The notes beneath the pieces were generated by a model. That model was not told where the DNA came from. It was given only the letters and a program-made list of their open reading frames with translations, and did not search any database. A DNA stretch of 64,000 nt, from positions 248,001 through 312,000 of the forward strand of contig NZ_WJXZ01000004.1 of assembly GCF_009668025.1 (NCBI RefSeq). Reading direction: 5' to 3'. Origin of the DNA: Larkinella terrae (lineage in GTDB: Bacteria > Bacteroidota > Bacteroidia > Cytophagales > Spirosomataceae). Positions within the stretch are counted from its first letter, which is position 1; every line of letters begins with the position of its first letter. Both the position numbers and the translations under genes were made by a program. Positions 18,697 to 27,310 of the stretch are shown one piece after another.

Positions 18697-18728
18697 ATTT
18701 CAGCACATTTTCACATGCCCCTTATCCC

Positions 18729-18736
18729 TACTTTTG
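18729..18736 (+). promoter_or_regulatory. -7 box of the VOC-AraC operon
   Basis: TACTTTTG matches TAnnTTTG exactly and lies 25 bases before the VOC start codon, a normal leader distance. The -33 region has only TTTT, not TTG. Confidence 0.5.
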
Positions 18737-18761
18737 AATAAACTATTAACTCATTCAATTT

Positions 18762-19139
18762 ATGAACTCCATCTCGCCAAACATCTTTGTCAATGACTTA
18801 CAAGCAACCATCACCTTTTACACCAAACTTGGCTTTACAGTAACCGATGAAGTGATTACTCCCGAAGGCGAAAAAGTATTTGCCCTGATGACGAACGGAC
18901 GTGTCACCTTCATGTTTCAGATCTTTGCCAGCATTGAAGGCCAGCACCCGATGGTGAGTCGTGCCGATGGAGGATCGCTTTTGTTGTACATCAGTGTGGA
19001 TAACATCCGGCAATACTATGCTGATATCAACGAACACGTAACCGTGCTCACCGGCCTGGAGAAAACTTTTTATGGGGCTACTGAATTTTCGCTCTGCGAC
19101 AATAACAATTACCTGCTAACTTTCGCTGAACATGACTAA
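18762..19139 (+). CDS. VOC (glyoxalase/bleomycin-resistance fold) protein
   Basis: A protein of 125 residues with one vicinal-oxygen-chelate domain: SPNIFVNDLQATITFYTKLGFTV opens the first beta-alpha-beta-beta-beta module and GGSLLLYISVDNIRQYYADI the second. Such proteins bind metals, drugs or small electrophiles; the exact role cannot be read. Metal ligands are not obvious, as the usual His at the domain start is replaced by Asn. The stop overlaps the start of the HhH-AraC regulator by 8 bases, so the two are translationally coupled and probably work together. Confidence 0.85.
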   Translation: MNSISPNIFVNDLQATITFYTKLGFTVTDEVITPEGEKVFALMTNGRVTFMFQIFASIEGQHPMVSRADGGSLLLYISVDNIRQYYADINEHVTVLTGLEKTFYGATEFSLCDNNNYLLTFAEHD

Positions 19140-19980
19140 AGAGGAACTTAATCCACTGGAAGTAACACCCGCGGAAGTGAAAAAGCTGCGCGCGCTGAAA
19201 ATCAAAAAGAGTGAAATACACCTGCACAAAATAGAGGTATTGCAGAAATTGCTTGATACGTCAAAGATCAGGGCGATGGAGCTGTTTGCGCTATCCGAGT
19301 TTCAAAGTCTTCCCTCAATCGGGATACGCTTTGCGCATGACCTGATCGGGATGGGATATTATTCCCTACAGGACTTGAAGAGTGAGGACGGAGCGAAACT
19401 CACCGATCAATACGAATTGGAAAAAGGGGTATGGACAGATCCATGTGTGGAAGATCAGTTTCGGCTTGTGGTACATTTTGCCAACTACCCAAACAGTAAA
19501 CTCAACTGGTGGAACTTCACTCCCGAGCGCAAAGCCTTCCGCGAAAAGAATGGCTATCCCTCCACGCGGCCCACGAAGCCTTGGTTTGAGTCACCTCAAT
19601 ACCAAACGGGCAAAAAAATACCGGCCACGCACGAGGCCACCCAAAAAGACCTGCATAAAAAACTGAAACTCGCATTGGCGTACATGACCAAACATCCCGA
19701 AGAAAAAATCACCATCGCTCAACTGGCCGACCTAGCAAACCTCTCCCACTATCATTTTATCCGCTGCTTCCGCAGTGCCTATGAACTGACACCACTGCAA
19801 TACCTCACCCGACTACGATTAAAACAAGCATCTTTACTATTAAAGCAATCAGATGTTACCGTAAACAACATCGTTCCCCAATGTGGCTTTGAGAACGAGA
19901 GCGCTTTTACACGCTTGTTCAAAAAAGAATTCAGAATGACACCAACAGCTTACCGGAAGGAGTTTGGGAGGAAATTTTAA
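19132..19980 (+). CDS. HhH (Cdd1-like) - AraC fusion transcriptional regulator
   Basis: A 282-residue protein in two parts. Residues 1-150 resemble Cdd1 (pathogenicity locus) helix-hairpin-helix proteins: FQSLPSIGIRFAHDLIGMGY is the HhH, and the D-P-C-V-x-D-x-F-R motif (WTDPCVEDQFRLVVHFA) and WWNF are family marks. Residues 175-282 are an AraC DNA-binding domain with two helix-turn-helix motifs (IAQLADLANLSHYHFIRCFRSAY and IVPQCGFENESAFTRLFKKEF). The usual cupin sensor domain is replaced by the HhH part. It overlaps the VOC gene by 8 bases and probably controls it. The inducer is unknown. Confidence 0.85.
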   Translation: MTKEELNPLEVTPAEVKKLRALKIKKSEIHLHKIEVLQKLLDTSKIRAMELFALSEFQSLPSIGIRFAHDLIGMGYYSLQDLKSEDGAKLTDQYELEKGVWTDPCVEDQFRLVVHFANYPNSKLNWWNFTPERKAFREKNGYPSTRPTKPWFESPQYQTGKKIPATHEATQKDLHKKLKLALAYMTKHPEEKITIAQLADLANLSHYHFIRCFRSAYELTPLQYLTRLRLKQASLLLKQSDVTVNNIVPQCGFENESAFTRLFKKEFRMTPTAYRKEFGRKF

Positions 19981-20030
19981 GATTTTTTGGGCCATGATAT
20001 CAGGAGCGTGCCTAAGCCGGGAATTACCAG

Positions 20031-20486
20031 ATGACAAAACCTATTTTTGGTCAAAAACTAAAAACTATGCTGTCAAAATACCTTTGGATGACGGGCTCGT
20101 TGATCATCGCTGGGTTAGGATGTATTCACCTGTATCTTACCTTTTTTACCGCTGCGTTCTCCTCTACTAATGAGAACATGATTCAGCAGATGAAAGCCTC
20201 TTCACCCGTTCTGAGCCCAGCCATCACGATGTGGAAGGCCTGGATTGGTTTTAATGCCAGTCACAGCAGTGGGCTGTTATTTATTGGACTGCTCAACTTC
20301 TATATAGCACTTCGCTACTTTGGTACGGTTCAATTCGATCCCCTCTTTTTCATTATTACCATTCTGACAATTGGCTTTTACGTTTGGTTAGCTGAAAAGT
20401 ACTGGTTCAATATCCCCTTGCTAGGCGTATCAATGGCTCTAATTTGCTTTGTGGCTTCTTTCGTTTTAACCTTGATAAATGACTAA
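20031..20486 (+). CDS. Small four-helix membrane protein of unknown function
   Basis: A protein of 151 residues with four predicted membrane helices: WMTGSLIIAGLGCIHLYLTF, a segment around GLLFIGLLNFYIALRYF, PLFFIITILTIGFYVWLAE and PLLGVSMALICFVASFVL. Helix 1 holds a His in GCIHLY and the loop before helix 2 holds WKAWIGFNASHSSG, so conserved polar residues may face the membrane. I suspect the LIC_13387-type membrane family but cannot confirm this. An alternative ATG 12 codons downstream is possible. It follows the AraC gene after 50 bases on the same strand. Confidence 0.65.
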   Translation: MTKPIFGQKLKTMLSKYLWMTGSLIIAGLGCIHLYLTFFTAAFSSTNENMIQQMKASSPVLSPAITMWKAWIGFNASHSSGLLFIGLLNFYIALRYFGTVQFDPLFFIITILTIGFYVWLAEKYWFNIPLLGVSMALICFVASFVLTLIND

Positions 20487-20670
20487 TTCATCGGTTGGCG
20501 AATAGTCTGTCCAGGTTATCCATTAGTAGGTGTTTTTTGTAGGAATCGAGCTTACGATCAGTTCACAATGAAGCGAAAGACTAATTAGGGCACTCTACGG
20601 AAAGACGGGCTGGAGCCGCTGTAGTTGCTAATGTGCCGGGATCGAGGGTTCAGCGTAGCGTCACCCAGCA

Positions 20671-21294
20671 TCAGGGTCTGTAGAACTGGAAAAGATAGTT
20701 ATTGAGGTACTTCAGCGTTTGGATGAACTGCCTGCGTTCTCCCTCGTCCAGGTCGGCCAGTACGCTACTGGGAATCTGCTCGAAGTGCGCATAGATCCGG
20801 TTAAGCATGGCTTGGCCGTGATCGGTTAGCGACAGCCGTTTGGCCCGCCCGTCCCGCTTGTCGGGCATTTCCTGAATCAGCCCGTCTTTGACCAGTCGAC
20901 GAAGGATGTCCATGCCGGTCGTGAGTTCGGTTGCGTTGGCGAGGCACACTTCTTTCTTGATCGGCTGATCCATCCGGGAAATCAGCGACAAAAACAGAAA
21001 CTCGTCCGAACTGGCGAAACCGTGCGCGGCAACAATCGACTTGCCGTAGGATTTAGCGTACCGGCCGAGTCGCCCAATGAAAAAACCAGCCAGAAAATCC
21101 TCGCTGTCGAACGCTTCCGACAGCCGCTGACCCGATTTCATAATGGGTTCGGAGTCGGGCAGGTCCGGGCTTTGCCGCAGCGGATCCAGATGATGGAGCA
21201 GCCAGCTGGCAAACTCACGCAGGCCACCCTGCGGCTGCTCATCACAAAAACGCTCCCAGGCCGTCAGGACAGGAATAGCTGATAAATGGGACAT
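20671..21294 (-). CDS. MarR family transcriptional regulator
   Basis: A 207-residue winged-helix regulator. The DNA-binding domain is central to C-terminal: SSDEFLFLSLISR, CLANATELTTGMDILRRLVKDGLI as recognition helix region, and the wing DKRDGRAKRLSLTDHG with the D-x-R-D-x-R signature of the family. The N-terminal 60 residues are longer than usual. It is divergent from a flavin monooxygenase gene 115 bases away, the standard arrangement for a MarR repressor whose ligand is the substrate of the enzyme. Confidence 0.9.
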   Translation of the reverse strand: MSHLSAIPVLTAWERFCDEQPQGGLREFASWLLHHLDPLRQSPDLPDSEPIMKSGQRLSEAFDSEDFLAGFFIGRLGRYAKSYGKSIVAAHGFASSDEFLFLSLISRMDQPIKKEVCLANATELTTGMDILRRLVKDGLIQEMPDKRDGRAKRLSLTDHGQAMLNRIYAHFEQIPSSVLADLDEGERRQFIQTLKYLNNYLFQFYRP

Positions 21295-21409
21295 GTCTAT
21301 TTTATTTTCGTACTAAATAAACAACAATGATACGAAGTGGTTATTTCATCGTTCGTCGGTAATGACGGGCCTAAAGCTACACTGCCATACCAGTACTTCA
21401 TTTTCAACC

Positions 21410-22615
21410 ATGCCTACATCCGGAACAAAAAAGGTCTTACTGGCGGGAGCTAGCATTGCGGGTCCGACGATGGCTTTCTGGCTGGCCAGATACGGATTCG
21501 CCGTTACCGTGGTCGAACGGGCACCGGCCCTGCGCCTGGGGGGGCAGAACATCGACGTCAATGGGCCAGCCCGTCAGGTAGTCCGAAAAATGGGCATCGA
21601 GGCCGCCATTCTGGCCCAAAATACCACCGAAATCGGTTTGCAGATTATTGGGCAGGATGGCGAGGTAGCCGGTGAGTTTCCCAAAGAGGCATCGCTGACG
21701 GGAACCCGCGAACTGGAAATTCTGCGGGGCGACCTGGTTCAGATTCTCTATGATTGCTCAAAGGAGACCGTCGATTACCGCTTCGGTGATTCGATAACCG
21801 CCCTGGAGCAGCACCCCGACGAGGTATTTGTCACGTTCGCCAGTGGCAAATCCGAAACGTTTCATCTGGTCATTGCCGCCGACGGAGTTCGGTCGAAGAC
21901 CCGGCAGCTGATGTTTGGCGACGAACCCCAGTTCAAATCGCTAGGTCTCTACATCGCCTACATGACCATCCCCCGCCAGGAAAATGACAACGACTGGTGG
22001 CGCTGGTACACCGCTATCGACCGCCGGGTGCTCATGCTCCGCCCCGACAACAAAGGCACGATTCGGGCGTCGGTGGCCTTCCTGGAAGATGATACGGAGA
22101 CGGATGAGAAACGACCGACTGATGAGCAGAAAAGCCTCTTGAAGGCCAAACTGGCCGGTGCGGGCTGGGAAGCTGACCGGATCCGTCAGGCCATCGACGG
22201 AGCGGATGACCTGTATTTCGACCAAACCGGGCAGATTAAAGCTCCGCGTTGGTGCGATGGACGGGTGGCGATGATTGGCGACGCAGCTTATTGTCCTACC
22301 CCGATCAGTGGAAAAGGAACGACCCTGGCCATCGTGGGAGCTTACGTGCTGGCTGGTGAACTGTCGCGTCACGACCGGCACCAGGACGCCTTTGCGGCCT
22401 ACGAAAGGCTGATGCGCCCTTACGTAGACGAGGTGCAGAAACTGCCGCCCGGCACCCCCAAGCTGGTGTACCCGGAAACAAAATTCGGTGTAACGGTGCT
22501 CAATACGGTGGCGGGTATTGTGGCCAGCAAACCGGTTCAGAAGTTGGTGGGCCTGTTTAGTTCTGACGATGCCGAAGAAGAAAAAGAAGGCATCGACCTA
22601 CCCACCTACCTGTAA
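21410..22615 (+). CDS. FAD-dependent monooxygenase (PHBH/TetX-like)
   Basis: A class A flavin monooxygenase of 401 residues that would hydroxylate an aromatic or polyketide substrate with NAD(P)H and oxygen. The FAD-binding motif appears as LLAGASIAGPTMAFWLARYG near the N-terminus, the DG motif as VIAADGVRSKTRQL, and the second FAD motif as IGDAAYCPTPISGKGTTLAI near residue 290. The ATG at 21410 puts the Rossmann strand at the usual position; a longer frame adds 16 unmatched residues. The divergent MarR gene suggests inducible detoxification. Tetracycline inactivation is possible but not shown. Confidence 0.88.
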   Translation: MPTSGTKKVLLAGASIAGPTMAFWLARYGFAVTVVERAPALRLGGQNIDVNGPARQVVRKMGIEAAILAQNTTEIGLQIIGQDGEVAGEFPKEASLTGTRELEILRGDLVQILYDCSKETVDYRFGDSITALEQHPDEVFVTFASGKSETFHLVIAADGVRSKTRQLMFGDEPQFKSLGLYIAYMTIPRQENDNDWWRWYTAIDRRVLMLRPDNKGTIRASVAFLEDDTETDEKRPTDEQKSLLKAKLAGAGWEADRIRQAIDGADDLYFDQTGQIKAPRWCDGRVAMIGDAAYCPTPISGKGTTLAIVGAYVLAGELSRHDRHQDAFAAYERLMRPYVDEVQKLPPGTPKLVYPETKFGVTVLNTVAGIVASKPVQKLVGLFSSDDAEEEKEGIDLPTYL

Positions 22616-22840
22616 TCATTCGGTTGTTGATTTAACAAGCCGTGAGTTAGGTTAAATGATCAGTTCACGCAGGGCGGCTCGCCGAGCAACGCGCAAGCGC
22701 TGATAGATTTGATGAGGTAAGGGTAGCAGCCGGACTTGAATTAATTGCCAGCTTTATTCCATGCGTCAAAAAAGGAGCGTTTTGTGAGAATAGTTTTAAC
22801 CAACTAATAGTCGACTTAGGTGTGAGCCTATTTCCAAACT

Positions 22841-23629
22841 TTATTTTTTAAATGAAAATAACCACGGGAGCAAATCTGGTTCGGCAAATACTTTGCCCGT
22901 AATATCATGTTTTAAGCCAGGGTATTCCGTGTATTTGGCATTTTTTGCACCGCTCTGCCGTAACGCTTTAATCAGGCTCCTATCGGGCCATGGGTTGATT
23001 ATGTCATCAATCTCACCGTGAAAAATCCACACTGGAACATTGGCTGCTCTTTTAGGATACAGCTCTACGTTAGCCTGCCCGCATATCGGGAAGGCAGCGG
23101 CAAAATAACCGGGATAATGGATGATCAAATCGTAAGTACCAAAGGCGCCAAGCGAAGTGCCGCCCAAATAAATTCTTTTTCTGTCTGCGATTTTATGTTC
23201 AGCTAAACTGTCCATTAAAAGTTTCACCATCAGTTCTGGTGTTGATAGTGCCAGGGTATTCATCTTATGGTTAAATGCTGCTGTAGTATCATAGGGCGGC
23301 CCCGGAGGGATTTTAAACCACATACTGTCCGCAGGACATTGCGGCAAAACTACCAGAGCAGGGAATTTTTTCCGGACCGAATCATTTAAAAACAAACTAC
23401 CGCCATCGATGAATTGACGTTCATTATCATTTCCTCTTGCGCCCGCACCATGCAGGAAAACTACCAAAGGGTATGACTTTCCGGGGTCATAACTTTCCGG
23501 ATATAATATCCTGTAACACAACGTGTCTTTGCTCTGAATAAAGAGCGCTTTTTTATAGGCGCTGAAATCCTGCGCGTGTGAGAAATGAATACAAATCAAT
23601 AGCGTAACTAGCGGTAAGAAATTTTTCAT
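22841..23629 (-). CDS. Secreted alpha/beta hydrolase (esterase, PHB-depolymerase-like)
   Basis: A 262-residue protein with a signal peptide ending FSHAQ. The fold is an esterase of the type found beside polysaccharide enzymes: YPLVVFLHGAGARGNDNE supplies the oxyanion loop, the nucleophile is Ser159 in GGTSLGAFG, the acid is Asp208 or Asp209 in HGEIDDIINP, and the base is His241 in GLKHD. All three catalytic residues are in order. It is probably periplasmic or secreted and may cleave a carbohydrate ester. Its coding sequence is more AT-rich than the neighbouring core genes, suggesting acquisition. Confidence 0.85.
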   Translation of the reverse strand: MKNFLPLVTLLICIHFSHAQDFSAYKKALFIQSKDTLCYRILYPESYDPGKSYPLVVFLHGAGARGNDNERQFIDGGSLFLNDSVRKKFPALVVLPQCPADSMWFKIPPGPPYDTTAAFNHKMNTLALSTPELMVKLLMDSLAEHKIADRKRIYLGGTSLGAFGTYDLIIHYPGYFAAAFPICGQANVELYPKRAANVPVWIFHGEIDDIINPWPDRSLIKALRQSGAKNAKYTEYPGLKHDITGKVFAEPDLLPWLFSFKK

Positions 23630-24212
23630 TTGAAATATTTAGAAATAATTTTAACCGTAGTGAATGCGCCTAACAGGACGCAGTTAACATTTTCTGTAAA
23701 GCTAGGGACTCCAAAGATTTTTCAAAATAAGATTGACGACTGCCTTGCCACGGCATACGAGTGGCACATAATTATTGACCAGGCCAATCGTTGTCGAAAA
23801 AGTATAGTAGCTTAATAGGAGCGTTTTTGCGAGACCGTTGTATAGGCAACCTATTTGTAATTTACGCCCAGCAGCTTATGGGCAAAAATCCACCGCAGTC
23901 CGTAAAATCGAACGGTACAGGCCGCCCTGCGCCGAAGCGTCGGACCGCCGAAGCGTCGGACCGCCGATGCGGCTGCTTTTACGTTTTGTTAACCTTCTTT
24001 TACCGGTCATTAACAGACGACAGGATACAAACTTTTAGCTTTGCTGTCCACCGCAGTGGCGGCCACCGCAGTGGTTGAAATGCTTGAAATCAAAGAGAAA
24101 TGACTAAACTTCTGCCTGTATGTGCTTTAGTGATGGTTTTGTTTCACACTTCCTATGGAGAGTTTTAACAACACTTTTATACAAACCGAACCAACCACTG
24201 CGGTGGGTCGCT
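23630..24212. other. Gene-free stretch with short tandem and inverted repeats
   Basis: No convincing gene. It contains a 16-base tandem GCCGAAGCGTCGGACC at 23931-23946 and 23947-23962. The 12-base word CCACCGCAGTGG occurs at 24048-24059 and 24063-24074, and once inverted (CCACTGCGGTGG) at 24195-24206, just before the FISUMP start. The opposed copies could pair in the transcript leader. Confidence 0.6.
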
Positions 24213-24845
24213 ATGATAAACCAGCTCATCTTTACTCTATTTGTTACCTTGTTTTTTACTCAGGCATCAATTGCCCAATCCACCGGTGCCTTTACCGACT
24301 CACGCGATGGGCAAACGTATAAAACGATTAGCTTTAAAAATGCGTTGACAGGCACCACGGCTATCTGGATGGCCCAAAACCTGAACTACAAAGTTGAAGG
24401 TAGCTATGCGTATGATGACAATGAGAATAACCGAAAAGAGCTGGGCTTGCTTTACACCTGGGAGGCAGCGAAAAAAGCCTGTCCCAGCGGTTGGCATTTA
24501 TCGACGGATAGCGAATGGTCTCGGCTGGTAAGTGAATTTGGCGGAACCGACAAGGCCGGTGAAGCGCTAAAAAGCATCAAAGGCTGGAATGAAGACGGTA
24601 ACGGCACGAACAGCAGTGGCTTTAACGCTCTTCCAGCAGGTATTCGCAGAAAAGGGAGTTATGAAGTCTTGGGTACTCTCGGTTTCTTTTGGACGTCCTC
24701 ACCTGCTAATTCGATTGATAGAGCATGGGAATGGAACTTTCACTATGGTGGTCCTCCCAGTGGCAATAGACAAAATTTAAAAAAGGCGTTCCGTTTCGAT
24801 GGCGATGTTGCCGGCGGACTCTCGGTTCGTTGCGTCCGGGATTGA
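24213..24845 (+). CDS. Secreted FISUMP-domain protein
   Basis: A protein of 210 residues from the ATG at 24213, which starts a signal peptide (MINQLIFTLFVTLFFTQASI, cleavage after AQ); the frame runs 31 codons further upstream without sense. The body is a single Fibrobacter succinogenes major paralogous domain: FTDSRDGQTYKTI, WMAQNLNY, GLLYTWEAAKKACPSGWHLS, SDSEW-like SEWSRL, FNALPAG and LSVRCVRD at the end. The domain is widespread in extracellular proteins of Bacteroidota and Fibrobacteres and has a C-type-lectin-like look; no enzymatic role is known. Confidence 0.88.
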   Translation: MINQLIFTLFVTLFFTQASIAQSTGAFTDSRDGQTYKTISFKNALTGTTAIWMAQNLNYKVEGSYAYDDNENNRKELGLLYTWEAAKKACPSGWHLSTDSEWSRLVSEFGGTDKAGEALKSIKGWNEDGNGTNSSGFNALPAGIRRKGSYEVLGTLGFFWTSSPANSIDRAWEWNFHYGGPPSGNRQNLKKAFRFDGDVAGGLSVRCVRD

Positions 24846-25058
24846 TTTATCTAGTGAAAAGGGCATATAAGGTCAGAAGTAATTTGTATGCTGTTTCTTA
24901 AAAACGCCCGTTTTAGCAGGTGCAGGCTAACAGCCCAAAGGCTAGGCTAAACCTTAAAGAAGCGATCTCAAATTGTCGTCTCATAAATCAATGTCTCATT
25001 GTCAAGAAATTGCCTGATATAAGGAGACAAATGCACGCACCACTACAAAAGGTTTAGC

Positions 25059-26531
25059 CTAAAAGCCGATTCGATTGGCGCCTAACCAGTGGTAGCGGTT
25101 TTTCAAACCGGTTTCGTCATCGAGCGAAACGAGGAAAACCGCTGGTGCATTGGTCAGGTCGGCGGCGTCGTATTCCAGTTGCAGCGCGACAAACGCCAGG
25201 TACTCGTTCAGCAGCGGTTCCAGTGGTTCGTTGCCAAAAATGCAGCTTTTATAATACCAGTTGAGCGGTTCGTTGGCCACTTCCTCCGTAATAGCGCGGT
25301 AATCGTCGAGCGTGTAGCCAATGAACGGTTTTCCGAACCGCTCCCACATCAGCCGCATCACGTCGTCGAGCGAGCGGGCGTGGTTCCACTTCCGGCGAAT
25401 GTGCAGATCCAGAATCAGCGCGGCAATGGCCCCTTTGTAATACACCGACACTTTCCGATTGGGAACGCCTTTGTCGTAGCCGTCGAGCCACAAATCCCAG
25501 GATGATTCGGTGAGCGACTGAAACGACCGGCCGCTGGGCTCGAAATGCCGTTTCAGCAGCACCTGAAACTCTTTAAAATAGGCTGCATCATCGAAAACCT
25601 CCGCCCGCCGGAGGATCAGATCACCGTAATAGGTCGTTACGCCTTCGGCCACAAAGCAGGTCGTGAAGTAATTTTCGCGGGTAAAATCATACGGCAGAAG
25701 CTCCGTTGGACGAATGCGAATGACGTTCCAGGCGTGAAAGAGTTCGTGCGACGAAACACCCAGCAAATCCGTATACAGTCCCTCGCCTTCGTCGTTCGGC
25801 CCCAAAACTAGCATCGTCGAGTTGCGGTGTTCGACGCCGTGGTAAAAAGCCGTTGGCAGAATGAGCGTCAGAAAATGGTAATCTTTTTCCGGAAACTCGC
25901 CGAAAAGCCGGATTTGCGTTTCCGAAAACCGACTGAAATCGCGTTGAATGCGTTCCCAGTCCGGTTTGATGTTGCCATTGATCCAGACGTGAAAAACCGC
26001 TTCATTTACTTCATAATGAAGGTGTTGCAGGTCGGGCGACGCGATGAGTGGGCAGTCTGCCAGTTCGTAGAAATCGGCCGCCAACAACGTTTTGGGCGCG
26101 GTTTGTGGCAGGCCACAGGCAATCTGCCAGTTGTCGGGGATGTCGAGTTCGAGCGTGCAGGCTTCCCGCAACCGATCGTCGGCATACAGGCACAGATTAA
26201 CCGGATTGAGGTAAAGCAGCCGGTCGTCGGCGTAGCTGCTGCCTGCGTTGATGACGTTGCTGTAGTACGTATAGCGGGCAACCAGTTCCGAAACGCCTGC
26301 GGTTTGCACCCGCCAGCGGTCTTTGGTGATTTTCTGAAAGACGAGCGGTTTTTCGTTTGCGTCAAAAATCTCGAATCGCTGAATATTTTTGGCAAAATTC
26401 TGGAGTTCGTAGCGGCCCGGACGCCAGGCCGGAAGTTGCAGCTCAACGGTCGGAGCCGAAAGATTCGTCAGGAAAAAATCAACTTCAATGAGTCGGGATG
26501 CCGGATTGCCGGAAGAAATTCGGTAGTGCAT
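25059..26531 (-). CDS. M61 family metallopeptidase lacking the PDZ domain
   Basis: A 490-residue protein of the glycyl aminopeptidase family M61. The N-terminal beta domain begins HYRISSGNPASRLIEVDFFL; the zinc site is HELFH with His262, Glu263 and His266, and the third ligand Glu lies downstream in FVAEGVTTYYGDLI. Typical M61 proteins of bacteria are near 600 residues with a C-terminal PDZ domain; here the protein ends soon after the helical domain, so the PDZ is absent. No signal peptide is apparent, so a cytoplasmic site is likely. It is divergent from rpmH. Confidence 0.88.
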   Translation of the reverse strand: MHYRISSGNPASRLIEVDFFLTNLSAPTVELQLPAWRPGRYELQNFAKNIQRFEIFDANEKPLVFQKITKDRWRVQTAGVSELVARYTYYSNVINAGSSYADDRLLYLNPVNLCLYADDRLREACTLELDIPDNWQIACGLPQTAPKTLLAADFYELADCPLIASPDLQHLHYEVNEAVFHVWINGNIKPDWERIQRDFSRFSETQIRLFGEFPEKDYHFLTLILPTAFYHGVEHRNSTMLVLGPNDEGEGLYTDLLGVSSHELFHAWNVIRIRPTELLPYDFTRENYFTTCFVAEGVTTYYGDLILRRAEVFDDAAYFKEFQVLLKRHFEPSGRSFQSLTESSWDLWLDGYDKGVPNRKVSVYYKGAIAALILDLHIRRKWNHARSLDDVMRLMWERFGKPFIGYTLDDYRAITEEVANEPLNWYYKSCIFGNEPLEPLLNEYLAFVALQLEYDAADLTNAPAVFLVSLDDETGLKNRYHWLGANRIGF

Positions 26532-26583
26532 ATCGGCGAAGATAACCCGTTGTTGATGAAAACGCTAAATATGGGAGCCAAAC

Positions 26584-26614
26584 TTGTTTCGTTTCATAAG
26601 ATTCTCTACCTTTG
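26584..26614 (+). promoter_or_regulatory. rpmH promoter
   Basis: TTG at 26584-26586 and TACCTTTG at 26607-26614 are separated by 20 bases, matching the Bacteroidota housekeeping promoter (TTG, about 20 bases, TAnnTTTG). The start codon of rpmH is 43 bases beyond the -7 box. Confidence 0.7.
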
Positions 26615-26657
26615 CAGACTCATTTGAAAAACAGGCATATCAAGATATAATTAAGTC

Positions 26658-26825
26658 ATGAAAAGAACGTTTCAACCTTCGAACCGTAAGCGCCGGAACA
26701 AGCACGGCTTCCGTGAGCGCATGGCATCAGCCAATGGCCGCCGGGTTCTGGCCGCCCGTCGCGCAAAAGGACGTCATAAACTGACGGTTTCGGACGAGAA
26801 AAAAGGCGACCGGTTTAAAATCTAA
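26658..26825 (+). CDS. rpmH: Ribosomal protein L34
   Basis: A 55-residue protein of the large ribosomal subunit. It begins [19 protein letters not shown] and continues with the basic [17 protein letters not shown] and KLTV, the hallmark of L34; the short C-terminal addition [11 protein letters not shown] is typical in Bacteroidota. It heads the conserved rpmH-rnpA order and has a good promoter just upstream. Confidence 0.97.
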   Translation: MKRTFQPSNRKRRNKHGFRERMASANGRRVLAARRAKGRHKLTVSDEKKGDRFKI

Positions 26826-26826
26826 T

Positions 26827-26905
26827 CGTTTAAAGTTTATGGTTTAAGGTTTAACGTTCAGGTCGCTGAATTAAACCTTAAACTTTAAACCATAAACCTT
26901 AAACG
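26827..26905. repeat. Inverted heptamer array between rpmH and rnpA
   Basis: 7-base units of the form GTTTAnn (GTTTAAA, GTTTATG, GTTTAAG, GTTTAAC) run from 26828, and their complements (CCTTAAA, CTTTAAA, CCATAAA, CCTTAAA) return to 26905. The two arrays can fold into a long hairpin inside the rpmH-rnpA transcript. Confidence 0.75.
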
Positions 26906-26909
26906 GATT

Positions 26910-27305
26910 ATGAAGCAAACGTTCACGAAATCCGAACGGCTTTGCAGTAAAAAAACCATCGGAGAGTTATTTCAAAAAGGTAGTGCGACCACGCGGACGT
27001 TCTACCTTTTTCCATTTCGGCTCCTCTATAGAACGGACGCTGACCGAGGCCAGCCAGCCGGGACGGACCCACTTCCCGCCATCCTGATTACCGTCTCCCG
27101 CCGGAACTTCAAAAAAGCCGTCGACCGCAACCTCATCCGCCGTCGCATCCGCGAAGCCTACCGCCTGAATAAGTCGCTCCTGTTCGGAACGCCCGAAAAA
27201 CCGAAGCAGCCACCGTCCTATATTGTCTTTTTATATACCGCCCGCGAGAAAATTTCGTTTGAAGAGATAGAAAAAAGTATGAAATTAGCTTTGGGTCGAG
27301 TATAA
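26910..27305 (+). CDS. rnpA: Ribonuclease P protein component
   Basis: The protein subunit that binds RNase P RNA and helps mature tRNA 5' ends. The 131 residues show the start FTKSERLCSKKTIGELFQKG, the central strand ILITVSRRNFKKAVDRN and the RNR signature (RNLIRRRIREAYR) at about residues 75-87. The gene follows rpmH as in most bacteria; an insertion of about ten residues (TDADRGQPAGTDPLP) before the strand is a variable loop in this phylum. Confidence 0.95.
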   Translation: MKQTFTKSERLCSKKTIGELFQKGSATTRTFYLFPFRLLYRTDADRGQPAGTDPLPAILITVSRRNFKKAVDRNLIRRRIREAYRLNKSLLFGTPEKPKQPPSYIVFLYTAREKISFEEIEKSMKLALGRV

Positions 27306-27310
27306 TATTA

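Noticed and set aside
21410-22615. Tetracycline resistance gene tet(X)
   Set aside because: The fold and motifs are shared by many class A monooxygenases; nothing in the sequence singles out tetracycline.
22650-22750. Possible gene remnant on the minus strand (IQVRLLPLPHQIYQRLRVAR)
   Set aside because: Only about 33 codons between stops and no family recognised; too short to call.
23931-23975. CRISPR-like tandem repeat
   Set aside because: Two adjacent 16-base units without spacers and no cas gene; a simple tandem duplication.
26532-26910. Replication origin near rpmH-rnpA
   Set aside because: This gene pair lies near oriC in many bacteria, but no dnaA gene or cluster of DnaA boxes was seen here.
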